A stretch of 64,000 nucleotides of DNA from Paenibacillus montaniterrae (GCF_018403185.1 NZ_BOSE01000011.1:62001-126000), one strand, 5' to 3'. Positions 17,134 through 26,031 are shown, counted from the first letter of the stretch. The notes: a model not told the origin generated them from the sequence alone. Program-made: numbers and translations.

Positions 17134-18300
17134 CTATGACAGTACATCTGAGCTTTTGTTTAAGTAGAAGGAATATCTGATAAACACAAGGGCAAGTATG
17201 ACGGATAGTCCGCCAATCCAGCTTAAATTACCTATATCCGTATATTGAATCAGGATTCCTCCTAGTGCAGAGCCCAGCATCATTCCTACATTCATTAAGG
17301 CTGTATTAAAGCTGAGTACAGTTTCGGACGATTGTGGTTTTAGTGAAATTAAATAAAATTGCTTGGCTGGCGTAGTGGTCCAGGCTGCGACTCCCCAAAA
17401 GGCTAGCGTAATAAAAACACCAACGGCTGAGTACTGTGTAAATGCCAGGACAAATAAAGAAATGATATGCACACATAAGCTTATAGCTATCGTTCGAGCA
17501 GGTCCCCATTTATCTGCCGCATATCCCCCAAAGCGAGAGCCAATAAAAGCAAAAACACCTAATACAAACAATGCGATACTAGTCATCTCTATGGAAAAGC
17601 CTGCGGCTTGACTTAGCAATGGAGAGATGTAAGCAAACACCATGGTATATCCTAAGATCCAAAAAATCGTAGTTGCTAATCCAGTAAGGATGCGTTTATC
17701 TTTGACAATACGAAGCTGTTGCTTGAACGGCAAAGCTTGATTCCCTTGTATGTTTGGTAATATTCGATAAAGTGCTGCGAGAAGCAGAACTGTGAAGAGA
17801 GCGATAATTAAAAAAATGTAATGCCAATTTAGATAGCCAGCTAAAAATGTCCCGATCGGCACTCCAAGTACTAGTGAGACAGTAAATCCCGTAATAACAG
17901 TTGCCATGGCACTGCCTCTTTTTTCTGGTGCTGCGATTTGAGCAGCGTAATTCGTTGCAACTACAATATATAATCCTCCACTCATTGCCATGATAACTCG
18001 CGATAGCATAAGGAAAATATAATCGTAACTAAGAAATGCGACAAGGTTGCCCAAAATAAAAGCAAACACAGCATACAAAAGCACTTTCTTACGATCAAAC
18101 CTGGACGTTAACATAACTAATGCCAGTGCCCCTATGGCATAGGATAAAGAATAGATCGTTATTAACTGTCCAGCAGCCGAAATAGATATGCCTAGATCAA
18201 AAGCTATCAATTCCAATATTCCTGAAACAACAAATTCTGCCGTTCCAGTTACAAAGGACCCTAAAGCTAAAAGTATAATGATTAGTTGATTGTTTTTCAT
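17134..18300 (-). CDS. MFS transporter, DHA1 family (AraJ-like efflux)
   Basis: 388 residues with twelve hydrophobic segments. Motif A appears as MLTSRFDRKKVLL between helices 2 and 3. Motif C, diagnostic of drug/proton antiporters, appears as GFTVSLVLGVPIGTFLAGYLNW in helix 5. The family exports sugars, drugs or other small molecules. The ATG at 18300 is chosen because AAGGAG lies 9-10 bases before it; the ATG at 18309 would abut the site. It is divergent from the LysR gene across about 100 bp, the usual arrangement when the regulator controls the transporter. Confidence 0.9.
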   Translation of the reverse strand: MKNNQLIIILLALGSFVTGTAEFVVSGILELIAFDLGISISAAGQLITIYSLSYAIGALALVMLTSRFDRKKVLLYAVFAFILGNLVAFLSYDYIFLMLSRVIMAMSGGLYIVVATNYAAQIAAPEKRGSAMATVITGFTVSLVLGVPIGTFLAGYLNWHYIFLIIALFTVLLLAALYRILPNIQGNQALPFKQQLRIVKDKRILTGLATTIFWILGYTMVFAYISPLLSQAAGFSIEMTSIALFVLGVFAFIGSRFGGYAADKWGPARTIAISLCVHIISLFVLAFTQYSAVGVFITLAFWGVAAWTTTPAKQFYLISLKPQSSETVLSFNTALMNVGMMLGSALGGILIQYTDIGNLSWIGGLSVILALVFIRYSFYLNKSSDVLS

Positions 18301-18401
18301 ATTGCACATCTCCTTACATTTGAAAACATTGCTTTCATTTTAAGTCGCGTGTTAACATAAGTAAAATTGATGTTTTTAATAAGGGAGATGAGTAATTACT
18401 C

Positions 18402-19271
18402 ATGAGCATCGCTCGCTTTGAAGTTATTGCCAAAGTAGTCGAGCTAAAAAGCTTTACAGAAACTGCAGAGCAGTTAAATATGACTCAATCAGCAGTGAGT
18501 CATGCAGTTGCGAGCTTAGAGTCTGAATGGGGTGTCTCCTTATTGATTCGTGATCGCAAAAAAGGCATTAAACTAACGGAGATCGGACAAAAAGTACTGC
18601 CGCATATTAGAGAAGTATTAATACAAGTCGAAGCAATAAACCAGGAAATTGCCTTAGCGACAAATCTGGAAGCAGGAATGATTCGTATCGGCACGTTTGC
18701 AAGCGCGTCTTCCTGTTTATTGCCTAAGCTGCTGGCAAAATTTCAGAAAAAACATCCTAAAATAGAGTTTAAGTTTTACGAAGGAACGTATGAGGAGATT
18801 ACGGAATGGGTAAGCTCAGGAATCATTGACATCGGGTTTGTTGTAAAAGGAAAATCAAATCCAGAATTTGAATTAGTGCCTCTTATTAAAGACAACATGG
18901 TCGTAGCTTATCATCCACAACATCGCTTCCAGTCGAAAGCAATAGTCGATATGGCAGAGCTAATAAACGAGCCATTTATTATGCCAGCCGGGATGTATCA
19001 ATCACATGTAATGGAATTGTTCGAGGAAGCACAGATCAAACCAGCGATTCTTTTTGAAGTGCACGACTGTACAACCATTGCCAATATGGTGCAGGAAGGG
19101 CTTGGCGTTACGATTGGTCCAGAGCTGTTTTTAAAGACTCAGTCCAATCTAAAGCTTAGCCAGCTTAATCTTAACAATAGCCGAGAAGTTGCACTCGCTT
19201 GTCGCTCCATTGCGAATGCTTCTCCTGCTGTGAAGGAATTTCTTCATGTTGCCAAAGAAGTTTTTGCCTGA
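18402..19271 (+). CDS. LysR-family transcriptional regulator
   Basis: 289 residues. The N-terminal winged helix (about 1-62; FTETAEQLNMTQSAVSHAVASLE) is followed by a two-lobed ligand-binding domain (about 88-289; IRIGTFASASSCLLPKLL, GLGVTIGPELFL). The divergent MFS exporter is the probable target, activated when the regulator binds the exported compound or a precursor. Ligand unknown. It ends at a strong terminator. Confidence 0.92.
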   Translation: MSIARFEVIAKVVELKSFTETAEQLNMTQSAVSHAVASLESEWGVSLLIRDRKKGIKLTEIGQKVLPHIREVLIQVEAINQEIALATNLEAGMIRIGTFASASSCLLPKLLAKFQKKHPKIEFKFYEGTYEEITEWVSSGIIDIGFVVKGKSNPEFELVPLIKDNMVVAYHPQHRFQSKAIVDMAELINEPFIMPAGMYQSHVMELFEEAQIKPAILFEVHDCTTIANMVQEGLGVTIGPELFLKTQSNLKLSQLNLNNSREVALACRSIANASPAVKEFLHVAKEVFA

Positions 19272-19274
19272 ATG

Positions 19275-19323
19275 AAAGAACTCCGAAACCGTTAAATGCA
19301 ACGGGATTTCGGAGTTCTTTGTT
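19275..19323. terminator. Strong hairpin terminator between convergent lysR-type and phosphotransferase genes
   Basis: A perfect 14-bp inverted repeat (AAAGAACTCCGAAA at 19275-19288, TTTCGGAGTTCTTT at 19307-19320) starts within 4 bp of the LysR stop codon and ends in a T-run. The convergent gene at 19377 also ends towards it, so it may serve both strands. Confidence 0.88.
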
Positions 19324-19376
19324 TAACGCTACCTATAATGCTCGAGCAGCTTATTCATATAAGCACGAGGGTAAGG

Positions 19377-20393
19377 TCAGCCCTGCGCTCGGCTGGTACC
19401 GATCTCATAGATTTTTTGCAGCGTCTGGAGACACTGTGTCTTTTCTTCATCGTCCTCTGCGTGGATATACCACTCTACAAGTCTGTATCCAAATGTGAGT
19501 GGGATCATCTCGTAGATGCAAGGATCGGTGATATGGGATACATCCGCATGCTCCGAAAACCCTCTATAATACGCGGAAACGCAACGCTGGTAGTACTCGA
19601 CCATGTGGTCGATATCTGCTTCATCGGCAATCAGGCTTGCAAGATCCTCGCCAAGGTAGCCCCATCCGCTAGTATCCCAGTCGATAAGGAAGATTTTTTC
19701 ATCGGCGTGAATGATATTGGTTACCCAGAAGTCCCGGTGGCATAGCACGAGCGGCAATTTTTCGATTCGTTTGAATATGTCGTCTGCATGCTCATCGATG
19801 TCAGTGAGCATTTCTCGCACATGCTTCGGGAATTCGCAGTCCTCTGAGCGTAAATAATTGTAAACCAATGGCCATGACCGGTAATGGAGATACGTATTTT
19901 TCATGAACTCGGCTTGGCTTAGATTGCTCAAACGCTGCAGTACGGCTGGCTGCTCTGCATAGAGCCTGCCTTGGTATCGTCCTAGCTCCAGTGCGGCTTG
20001 TTCATACATGTCACCAGTTAAGTCTAAACCGGATACGCCGTCGATATATTCCAGCCATAGCTGGAGTTCATTTTCATCGTCATTGATTTCGGCGTGATAG
20101 CATGTCGGCCAGCGCAAAGCATCTGAGAACGTTGCTCCAAAATCAGACGTATAGAGATCGTACTCCCTGCGCCATGAACCAGGATCGCCGTAACGCTCCC
20201 ATTTCTTCTGGATTTTTAAAACGATACGGTACGGCAACGTTTCCCCATTAGCGGTGTTAGCATTCCCTGTTACCAAGTATACACTTCCCACAGTCCCGCC
20301 ATGTAACGGTACAGTTTCGCAATCGGCGGAGATTATTTCCGTATTGAATAGCTGGCTTAACGCAAAATTTAGCGTTTCGATTTTAATATTCAT
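19377..20393 (-). CDS. Phosphotransferase of the APH/choline-kinase fold
   Basis: 338 residues. The kinase-like catalytic loop is HRDFWVTN (residues 219-226, catalytic Asp221, Asn226) and the metal-binding segment is LIDWD (236-240). An N-terminal lobe carries an RIVLKIQ lysine strand (about 56-62). The family phosphorylates aminoglycosides, macrolides, choline or amino sugars; which applies cannot be read here. The ATG at 20393 has AAGGAG nine bases upstream. It is preceded by a 300-base leader with a leader peptide and an intrinsic terminator, an arrangement typical of genes induced by ribosome-targeting antibiotics. This makes a resistance role plausible (inference). Confidence 0.85.
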   Translation of the reverse strand: MNIKIETLNFALSQLFNTEIISADCETVPLHGGTVGSVYLVTGNANTANGETLPYRIVLKIQKKWERYGDPGSWRREYDLYTSDFGATFSDALRWPTCYHAEINDDENELQLWLEYIDGVSGLDLTGDMYEQAALELGRYQGRLYAEQPAVLQRLSNLSQAEFMKNTYLHYRSWPLVYNYLRSEDCEFPKHVREMLTDIDEHADDIFKRIEKLPLVLCHRDFWVTNIIHADEKIFLIDWDTSGWGYLGEDLASLIADEADIDHMVEYYQRCVSAYYRGFSEHADVSHITDPCIYEMIPLTFGYRLVEWYIHAEDDEEKTQCLQTLQKIYEIGTSRAQG

Positions 20394-20428
20394 GTTTGTT
20401 AGCTCCTTATTATGTTGTTTTTGGACGC

Positions 20429-20475
20429 AAAAAGCCGCGGACAAGCAGCCTCTAAAGAAGCTGCTGTCGCGCGGC
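20429..20475 (-). terminator. Intrinsic terminator in the leader of the phosphotransferase gene (attenuator)
   Basis: On the minus strand GCCGCGCGACAGCAGC (20475-20460) pairs with GCTGCTTGTCCGCGGC (20449-20434), with one mismatch/bulge, and is followed directly by TTTTT (20433-20429). It lies 36 bases upstream of the start codon on the same strand, so it would stop transcription before the gene unless bypassed. There is no other gene upstream for it to terminate. Overlap of its 5' arm with GGCCTGATGCC offers an alternative pairing for an antiterminator. Confidence 0.75.
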
Positions 20476-20607
20476 ATCAGGCCATAAATTAGATACGACC
20501 TTCATCGTATCCCGCAAACAGCAATATTCACGAAAGGTTACTTTGGACGGCACACCAAATAATACGGGCGTTTTCCCGCTTTTTTGATGTATGCCTTCTG
20601 TTCAGTT

Positions 20608-20640
20608 TTAAGGCAAAACCACCATATACTTCATTGCCAT
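20608..20640 (-). CDS. Putative leader peptide of the phosphotransferase attenuator
   Basis: A ten-codon frame (MAMKYMVVLP, stop TAA) follows an AAGGGAGAGG ribosome-binding site at 20644-20655, with spacing of about 5 bases. Its position between the promoter region and an intrinsic terminator is what ribosome-mediated attenuation needs: stalling on the peptide would change pairing downstream. Direct evidence is limited to the good site and placement. Confidence 0.5.
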   Translation of the reverse strand: MAMKYMVVLP

Positions 20641-20771
20641 TAAAAACCTCTCCCTTCGTGTAAGGAACTTGCTTATTGCTAAGCTACTATAGCTTAACAT
20701 ATTTTAGAAAATATATCCATATCAAGTATCATCTAAAATTCATGTTGTAATGTATCAATTAATGTATCAAG

Positions 20772-21524
20772 TTATGAAACAATCTGAGCAGATTCTTTGA
20801 GGACAGAATAATTGCGCGGCGAGAGCAACAGCCATATGAGCTGAGCAACGAGTATAGCAAGCACGATATAATCGTATAGATGGGTGCTTGGTGTATTGCC
20901 GGTAAAGTTAATAAAGTTGTGCAAGCCGTGGAACAAAATTGTTAGCTGAATAGCACGATTTTTAGCAACGAGCAAAGCAAGTACAAAACCAACCAGAAAT
21001 GCATATACAATTTGCAGCAGCGTATCCTCCAAGGATTGACCGCCTAGCGCTTGAAGCGCATGGGTAACACCAAATAGTACGCTGGATAAAATAACAGCAT
21101 ACATTTTTCCTTTCTGAATAAGTGCCCGCAGCATCATTCCTCGGAACAGCGTTTCTTCAACAAACCCGACCAGTAAAAGCTGAGAAAGCAGCAAATAGAC
21201 AAAATAAGCAGGTGGCTGAGACTGGAAGCCCTGGTTTCCAACTAGCAGTACGATCAGGATCAGCAGCAAAGGAAAATAATCGAGCCATTGCTTTGCTGTC
21301 AGCTCGCGAAGATTGCTGAAAAAGAAGCTCTGCCATCTCTTTTTAATAGAAAGATAAATTAATAAAAATAACGCAATTGGAACAAAGCCCAGAAATGGTG
21401 CAAGTGGATGCGTCAATTCTGCGATTGACACATATGCACTGCCTCCTGCTACAAAAATAATTAAAGCCAGCTCGATCAAAATCAACAGCAGATAAGGACG
21501 TTTTACATGGTAGTTGTCTGTCAT
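20772..21524 (-). CDS. CPBP-family intramembrane glutamic endopeptidase (CAAX protease-like)
   Basis: 250 residues with about seven hydrophobic segments. Active-site motifs of the ABI/CPBP family are present in order: EETLFRG (Glu123, Glu124, Arg128), FGVTH (His155) and FHGLHNF (His199, His202, Asn203). Members cleave prenylated proteins, or in bacteria serve in bacteriocin self-immunity and stress regulation. The start has a GAGGAG site inside the end of the PadR gene, 6 bp upstream gene to gene, so PadR and protease form an operon. Confidence 0.88.
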   Translation of the reverse strand: MTDNYHVKRPYLLLILIELALIIFVAGGSAYVSIAELTHPLAPFLGFVPIALFLLIYLSIKKRWQSFFFSNLRELTAKQWLDYFPLLLILIVLLVGNQGFQSQPPAYFVYLLLSQLLLVGFVEETLFRGMMLRALIQKGKMYAVILSSVLFGVTHALQALGGQSLEDTLLQIVYAFLVGFVLALLVAKNRAIQLTILFHGLHNFINFTGNTPSTHLYDYIVLAILVAQLIWLLLSPRNYSVLKESAQIVS

Positions 21525-21530
21525 CGTATA

Positions 21531-22055
21531 CTAAAACTCCTCTTTGTTCATAATTTGTTTAAGCCATTCGTTTTCCATTTGAAAAAATTTCAAGCCGTAG
21601 TACATTGTCGAGACGCGATAGTAGTACTGATCCTTGTTTTCCAGCTGCTCAAGCTCTTGAGATACGATAGCCTGGACAGCATCCATTTGCTCCATTTGAC
21701 GAGTGATGCTGTATTGATAGTCCTTTAGATTGCGTAGTCGCGTTTCTTCATCCAAATAGTCATAAAAAAATATTTTGACCATATACTCTCGCCTTGATGC
21801 CTTGAGCGGCTCAGCCAGCCATTTTATGAAATGCTGCTGACCTTTCTCAGTAACGGCATACAGCTTTTTATTTTTACTATCGTTCGTTTCTTCCTCGAAA
21901 ACATAGCCGTCCTTTACTAATCTTTTTAAGGCAGGATAGAGGCTGCCATAGCTCATTTTGTAAAATATACCGATTGTCTGCTCTGTAATTTTTTTTATAT
22001 CGTAGCCGCTCATTTTTTCTTGCATAAGCATTCCGAGTATAACGAGGTCGATCAT
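21531..22055 (-). CDS. PadR-family transcriptional regulator
   Basis: 174 residues. The winged-helix domain (about 1-85; LGMLMQEKMSGYDIKKITE, YGSLYPALKRLVKDGYV) is followed by a C-terminal helical domain (about 90-174) of the Vir/AphA-like type used for dimerisation. The ATG at 22055 is preferred because AAAGGAG lies 8 bases upstream; the longer frame to 22073 starts with TTG and covers that site. It is co-transcribed with the CPBP protease and probably autoregulated through the palindrome just upstream. Confidence 0.9.
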   Translation of the reverse strand: MIDLVILGMLMQEKMSGYDIKKITEQTIGIFYKMSYGSLYPALKRLVKDGYVFEEETNDSKNKKLYAVTEKGQQHFIKWLAEPLKASRREYMVKIFFYDYLDEETRLRNLKDYQYSITRQMEQMDAVQAIVSQELEQLENKDQYYYRVSTMYYGLKFFQMENEWLKQIMNKEEF

Positions 22056-22088
22056 TATTAATGCTCCTTTCAAAAATGCATCGAATTG

Positions 22089-22138
22089 ATATATCGAGTT
22101 GATATATAAAATTTAGCCGATTCATTCATTTCTGTCAA
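22089..22138 (-). promoter_or_regulatory. Promoter and candidate PadR operator
   Basis: On the minus strand TTGACA (22138-22133) and TAAATT (22115-22110) are 17 bp apart. Just downstream of the -10 box lies a perfect interrupted palindrome: ATATATC (22089-22095), GAGTT, GATATAT (22101-22107). The tract also reads as a 13-bp-spaced direct repeat of TTGATATAT on the plus strand. Binding there would block transcription of padR and the protease gene. Confidence 0.55.
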
Positions 22139-22157
22139 TGTCAATTTTAAATAAACG

Positions 22158-22192
22158 ACAGCCTCCCTTCCAAGTTGATGAAGGGAGGCTGT
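22158..22192 (-). terminator. Terminator after the AraC-type gene
   Basis: ACAGCCTCCCTT (22158-22169) and AAGGGAGGCTGT (22181-22192) form a perfect 12-bp stem. On the minus strand it is followed by CGTTTATTT, a modest T-rich tail. It is about 60 bp beyond the stop of the AraC-type gene and ends the pectate lyase operon. Confidence 0.75.
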
Positions 22193-22250
22193 TTTGCTGT
22201 TTAGTCATCAGGAGCTGCTTTTTGTATGGAAGACAGTAGTACGCTTGATT

Positions 22251-22937
22251 TTAGTTGCTGCGCTGTCTTTTGCGGTATTGTCCTGGTGTCATACCTTGCA
22301 GCCGTTTAAAGTTACGTATAAATGTGTTGACGTTCTCATATCCGCATTCAACGGCAATTTCTTTAACGGTTAAGCGCGGATCGTCCAGCAACTCCATTGA
22401 TTTGCCTACTCTTAACCGAGCTATTAGCTCTGTGTAGCTGATGCCAAGCTCCTGCTTGATCACCGTGCTCAAATAGTTTGGATGCAGTCCCATGCGCGAT
22501 GCGAGCAAATGTAGCGTTATAGGCTCTACATACGAGTGCTCCACGGTATTCATTATTAGGCTTGCCGTGCGGCCGCTATAAGTCGGCTTGCTCTCAAAAA
22601 CGCGCTGCAAACGGTCCGCTGCTTTGAAGCTGAAGTCTGCCGCTCGCAGGTTGTCCGCTAGATTTGGAGCCTTATGAGCTGATGGTGATGTAGCGTCAGT
22701 TGCTGTTGGCATGCTGTAAGCTTTCACTGATGCAGCGTCAGCTGCCGCTAGCATGTTGTGAGTCAAAATTGGCGTATTGTCTGCTGTCGTTAGCATCTTA
22801 TCCGCTGTTTTGTGTACAGTGCTTGCATCCTCAGGAGGTTTGCCTTGTGGTGGTGGAGCGCTTGTTCCCCTATTGCGAGCGAAGCTTGTCTGAACATAGA
22901 ATGCAAGCGCCATGAAGGTATCCTTCCACTTCCACAT
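22251..22937 (-). CDS. AraC-family regulator with low-complexity N-terminal half
   Basis: 228 residues. The last 100 form a complete double helix-turn-helix AraC domain (LHLLASRMGLHPNYLSTVIKQ and VKEIAVECGYENVNTFIRNFKRLQGMTPGQYRK). Residues 1-110 have no recognisable sensor: after a short hydrophobic start (MWKWKDTFMALAFYVQ) comes a Thr/Ala/Asp-rich tract with repeated TAD/AAD units. The ATG at 22937 is chosen because GAAGGAGG lies 7 bases upstream. It directly follows the pectate lyase gene on the same strand, suggesting co-transcription and a role in controlling pectin use. Confidence 0.82.
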   Translation of the reverse strand: MWKWKDTFMALAFYVQTSFARNRGTSAPPPQGKPPEDASTVHKTADKMLTTADNTPILTHNMLAAADAASVKAYSMPTATDATSPSAHKAPNLADNLRAADFSFKAADRLQRVFESKPTYSGRTASLIMNTVEHSYVEPITLHLLASRMGLHPNYLSTVIKQELGISYTELIARLRVGKSMELLDDPRLTVKEIAVECGYENVNTFIRNFKRLQGMTPGQYRKRQRSN

Positions 22938-22974
22938 CTGAGCGCCTCCTTCGCCTGCAGATTCACACATCAAC

Positions 22975-24480
22975 TCATGGATTTACTTTGCCTACGCCAG
23001 CATACTGTGTAACGATCGACTTGACCTGATCGACATGATCAAGTGAATACGAATAAGGCGGATTGTAGGTCGTAGTTGAAGTAGTTGGCATGCTTCCAGA
23101 GCTATTGACAAATTTGTTGTTGACGACATGCCAGTAGCCGTCCTGGCTGCTGTAGGCCGACAATATTGGATTGCTGGAGTTTTCGAAATGATTATGCTCG
23201 ATTCTCAGCTTTGCTCCCATTCGTGAATTAATGCCGGAATCAATAATGTTGTTATAGTAGTTATTGAATAAATGCCCTTGACCGAACCTGAACAAAGGTA
23301 AGCGAGAGTTAACATTCTCCCAGCGGTTGTGATGATACGTAATTTTGCGGTTATGGTTGTCGCTGTCTGAGCTGCCAACGAGCGAGGTTTTCCAGCTGTC
23401 ATGGAAATAGTTCCATGAAATCGTAATATAGTCAGCGTTGCTCTTCACATCCAGCAAGCCATCATAATAATCCTTGTCGACATTAAGGCTGTTGTACAGC
23501 TCGTTGTGGTCGATCCAGATGTTGCTGGATGGCCCTTCAATGCTGATTGCATCCTTGTCGCCGATATTGACATGATGAATCTTCAGGTTGCGAATAACGA
23601 TATTGTTTGCACGCCAAATTTTAATGCCGATGCCGTCGAATTCTCCATTGGTGCCTTGGCCGACGATTGAAACATCATTCACGTCCTTAATGTCGATTTT
23701 GCTTGCAGAGGTGTTGGAAGGTGTAATTTTGCCGTTGACGATAATTTTAAGCGGAGTATTGCTCGACTTGTTTTTCAAGGCGTTTATAATTTGGTTGCCC
23801 GTTGTTACGACGACCGTCGTCCCGCCTTCGCCGCCGGTTGTACCGCCGTTAAGCGTTGCAAAGCCCTTCATGCTAAAGTCAGGCGTTCCTGAACCAGGGG
23901 TTCCGGGAGTTCCGGGAGTTCCAGGATTACCAGGATTTCCAGGATTGCCGCCGGATTGGCCGACCTCGACAATTTGCCATAGCTGTTTGTCTGAGCCATC
24001 ATACGTATTTTGTACGATCAGGGCGCCAGGGGTTTGCGAGCCTTGGCTTACCTCCAGTACCTTGTTGCTATTTTTGTTGGTCAGCTTGTAAAATCCGCCG
24101 CCGACAGATTCAATCTTCCAATCATGCGCTTGGCTGCTGCGTGAACGCATCTGCACAATCTGGGCACCGTTTTCCTTGGACTTGTCCTTGACGTAGACAA
24201 GCTTTCCGCTATGGCGGCTGATCAATTGACTGTAGCCGCTCCCGGCATCGACAATTTGCCATTGCTGTACGGCCAAATCATTGCGTGTAAATTGAGCAAG
24301 CGGGGCATCGTCGCCTGTTGCCCATTCAAAGACATCAAGCGCCTGTCCACTGTTTTTGTTGAGCAGCACATACGATTTTGAGGTATCAAAGGCTGCGCTT
24401 GCATGTTGGGCTGGAGCTATAAATACAACAGACAAAACCATCGCAAATGCGAGCAGAATAGAACTAATGCGCTTCATCAT
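22975..24480 (-). CDS. Secreted pectate lyase (PL1) with N-terminal ricin-B-type lectin domain
   Basis: 501 residues. A signal peptide (about 1-29, ending HASA-A) precedes a ricin-type beta-trefoil domain of about 135 residues with three QxW-like repeats (VQQWQIV, AHDWKI, KQLWQIV). A Gly/Pro/Thr-rich linker (GNPGNPGTPG) joins it to a parallel beta-helix catalytic domain. PL1 marks are IWIDHNEL, the Ca-binding DGLLDVKSNADYITISWNYF stretch and RLPLFRFGQGHLFNNY with the catalytic Arg region. It cleaves polygalacturonate by beta-elimination outside the cell. The start follows AGGAGTG. A carbohydrate-binding trefoil in front of a pectate lyase helps keep the enzyme on plant cell wall. Confidence 0.92.
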   Translation of the reverse strand: MMKRISSILLAFAMVLSVVFIAPAQHASAAFDTSKSYVLLNKNSGQALDVFEWATGDDAPLAQFTRNDLAVQQWQIVDAGSGYSQLISRHSGKLVYVKDKSKENGAQIVQMRSRSSQAHDWKIESVGGGFYKLTNKNSNKVLEVSQGSQTPGALIVQNTYDGSDKQLWQIVEVGQSGGNPGNPGNPGTPGTPGTPGSGTPDFSMKGFATLNGGTTGGEGGTTVVVTTGNQIINALKNKSSNTPLKIIVNGKITPSNTSASKIDIKDVNDVSIVGQGTNGEFDGIGIKIWRANNIVIRNLKIHHVNIGDKDAISIEGPSSNIWIDHNELYNSLNVDKDYYDGLLDVKSNADYITISWNYFHDSWKTSLVGSSDSDNHNRKITYHHNRWENVNSRLPLFRFGQGHLFNNYYNNIIDSGINSRMGAKLRIEHNHFENSSNPILSAYSSQDGYWHVVNNKFVNSSGSMPTTSTTTYNPPYSYSLDHVDQVKSIVTQYAGVGKVNP

Positions 24481-24918
24481 TAATCACTCCTGAATCTGTA
24501 AATTTACAGTAGAAGGTTTTCTCCTCAACCCCAATGTTTCGGTGTCGCTGCACCCATCCCTCCCTTCAAATTTGGAAGCGTTATCAATTTTGGCAACCAA
24601 AGTAAAATACTTCCAAATAGATTACCGCCAATATAGCACACGTCCGGCATAACGTCGATAATCATTAGAAAACATTTCATCAAATCTGAGAATATGAAGA
24701 TTTTGCAAGTGTAAAAATGTGTTAGTTATTTGTTATTTATATGTTACTATTCATTACATTAATTTTCCTTATTTTGAAAATCCACAAAATGTAAGCGATT
24801 AAAAATCAAATTTGCTATAAAATTGGATGTAATCGAAGTTTTTTCGGATATAAATGATAGGATCTGCGTTATATAATGTAACCCAGAAGTCAATTACATC
24901 TTGTCAGGAGGTTCACGA
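24481..24918. promoter_or_regulatory. Divergent control region between pectate lyase and GH130 genes, with cre-like site
   Basis: No gene in this 438-bp AT-rich gap. It holds a perfect 14-bp palindrome CTGTAAATTTACAG (24496-24509) just upstream of the pectate lyase ribosome-binding site. It also holds TGGAAGCGTTATCA (24573-24586), one mismatch from the CcpA cre consensus on either strand and placed to act on the lyase promoter. Towards GH130 there is a TATAAT at about 24874-24879 but no convincing -35 box. Catabolite repression of pectate lyase is usual in bacilli. Confidence 0.5.
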
Positions 24919-25932
24919 ATGCAAATAACGAGACACCCCCAGAATCCGATTGTAGTGCCTGGCTTGTTTGAATGGCGCAAAGCGACAGTGTTTAATCCTG
25001 CCGTCATTATCGAGAATGGGAAGTTTTACATGATTGAGCGCACAGCGGGTTCTCTGACACCTTGCAAAAACTATTTAGGTCTGCTGGAAAGTGAGGACGG
25101 CGTCAACTTTACCCATGTGAAGGATGAGCCGATCGTAACGCCAGATATGCTGGGCTTTCCTTACGGAAGTGTGCAGGACCCGCGCATCGTTAAAATAGAC
25201 GATACGTTCTATCTTAATTATGCGCTTCGCCCTTGCGCCATGAATTATTATCCGACCGGAACGGGACTGCCGGAACGCTCGATCCCTCAATATCCTGACG
25301 GCTGGGGAGATGATCCACAGCATTGGCTGACTCGCTCGGGGATTTTGACATCCAAGGATTTGCTGAATTGGGAGTACCTTTGCGATACGACGCCTTTGGA
25401 GATTAATGATCGCGACAACATTTTGTTCCCGGAAAAAATTAATAATAAATATGTTCTCCTGCGCCGCCCTGAGGAGTATGTCGGACCTGAATATGGCACA
25501 GAGAAAGCAGCGATGTGGATTACCTATTCGGATGATCTGATTCATTGGGAAGAGCCTAAGTTGCTTGCTAAAGCTGGTCCAGAGCCATGGGAGCAGAAAA
25601 AAATCGGAGGCTCAACTCCACCAGTTAAAACGGATAAAGGCTGGCTGGTCTTGTATCACGGCGTTGATTACGATAGTGTGTACCGTGTTGGCGCGCTTCT
25701 GCTTGATCTTGAAAATCCGGAAAAAATTATCGCCAGAACGAACAATTTCATTATGGAGCCAGAGCCTTACTATGAAAAGTTCGGCTACCAAGTTCCTAAT
25801 GTTATTTTCCCAACTGGAAATGTTGTGAAAGATGGCTTGCTCTACATTTACTACGGAGTAACAGATACAGCGATTGCGCTTGCTACAGTTCCATTGGATG
25901 AGCTAGTTGATTACGTACTTGCAGGAAATTAA
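24919..25932 (+). CDS. GH130-family glycoside phosphorylase-like protein
   Basis: 337 residues, a five-bladed beta-propeller by pattern. It has the family marks NPAVIIENGKFYMIER, VQDPRIVKIDDTFYLNY (the Asp expected as proton donor in GH130), a glycine-rich GGSTPP segment, GWLVLYHGVD and the C-terminal VIFPTGNVVKDGLLYIYYGVTDTAIALA. GH130 enzymes phosphorolyse beta-mannosides (for example mannosyl-GlcNAc or mannosyl-glucose) inside the cell, though some are hydrolases. There is no signal peptide. The ATG at 24919 follows AGGAGG. It precedes a CUT1 transporter on the same strand, so it likely acts on the imported oligosaccharide. Confidence 0.85.
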   Translation: MQITRHPQNPIVVPGLFEWRKATVFNPAVIIENGKFYMIERTAGSLTPCKNYLGLLESEDGVNFTHVKDEPIVTPDMLGFPYGSVQDPRIVKIDDTFYLNYALRPCAMNYYPTGTGLPERSIPQYPDGWGDDPQHWLTRSGILTSKDLLNWEYLCDTTPLEINDRDNILFPEKINNKYVLLRRPEEYVGPEYGTEKAAMWITYSDDLIHWEEPKLLAKAGPEPWEQKKIGGSTPPVKTDKGWLVLYHGVDYDSVYRVGALLLDLENPEKIIARTNNFIMEPEPYYEKFGYQVPNVIFPTGNVVKDGLLYIYYGVTDTAIALATVPLDELVDYVLAGN

Positions 25933-26031
25933 GTTTTCAACAAGCGATGATGTCAGATTGCGTGATGTTTTTGTTAAAACTACACACAATCTGACGCTCG
26001 AAAATATCAAAGCGCTGTCATTTAGCTGAAA

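Noticed and set aside
20748..20770. Direct repeat TAATGTATCAAT/TAATGTATCAA as a regulator site
   Set aside because: It lies just after the CPBP protease stop and far upstream of the phosphotransferase promoter region; too short and AT-rich to assign a role.
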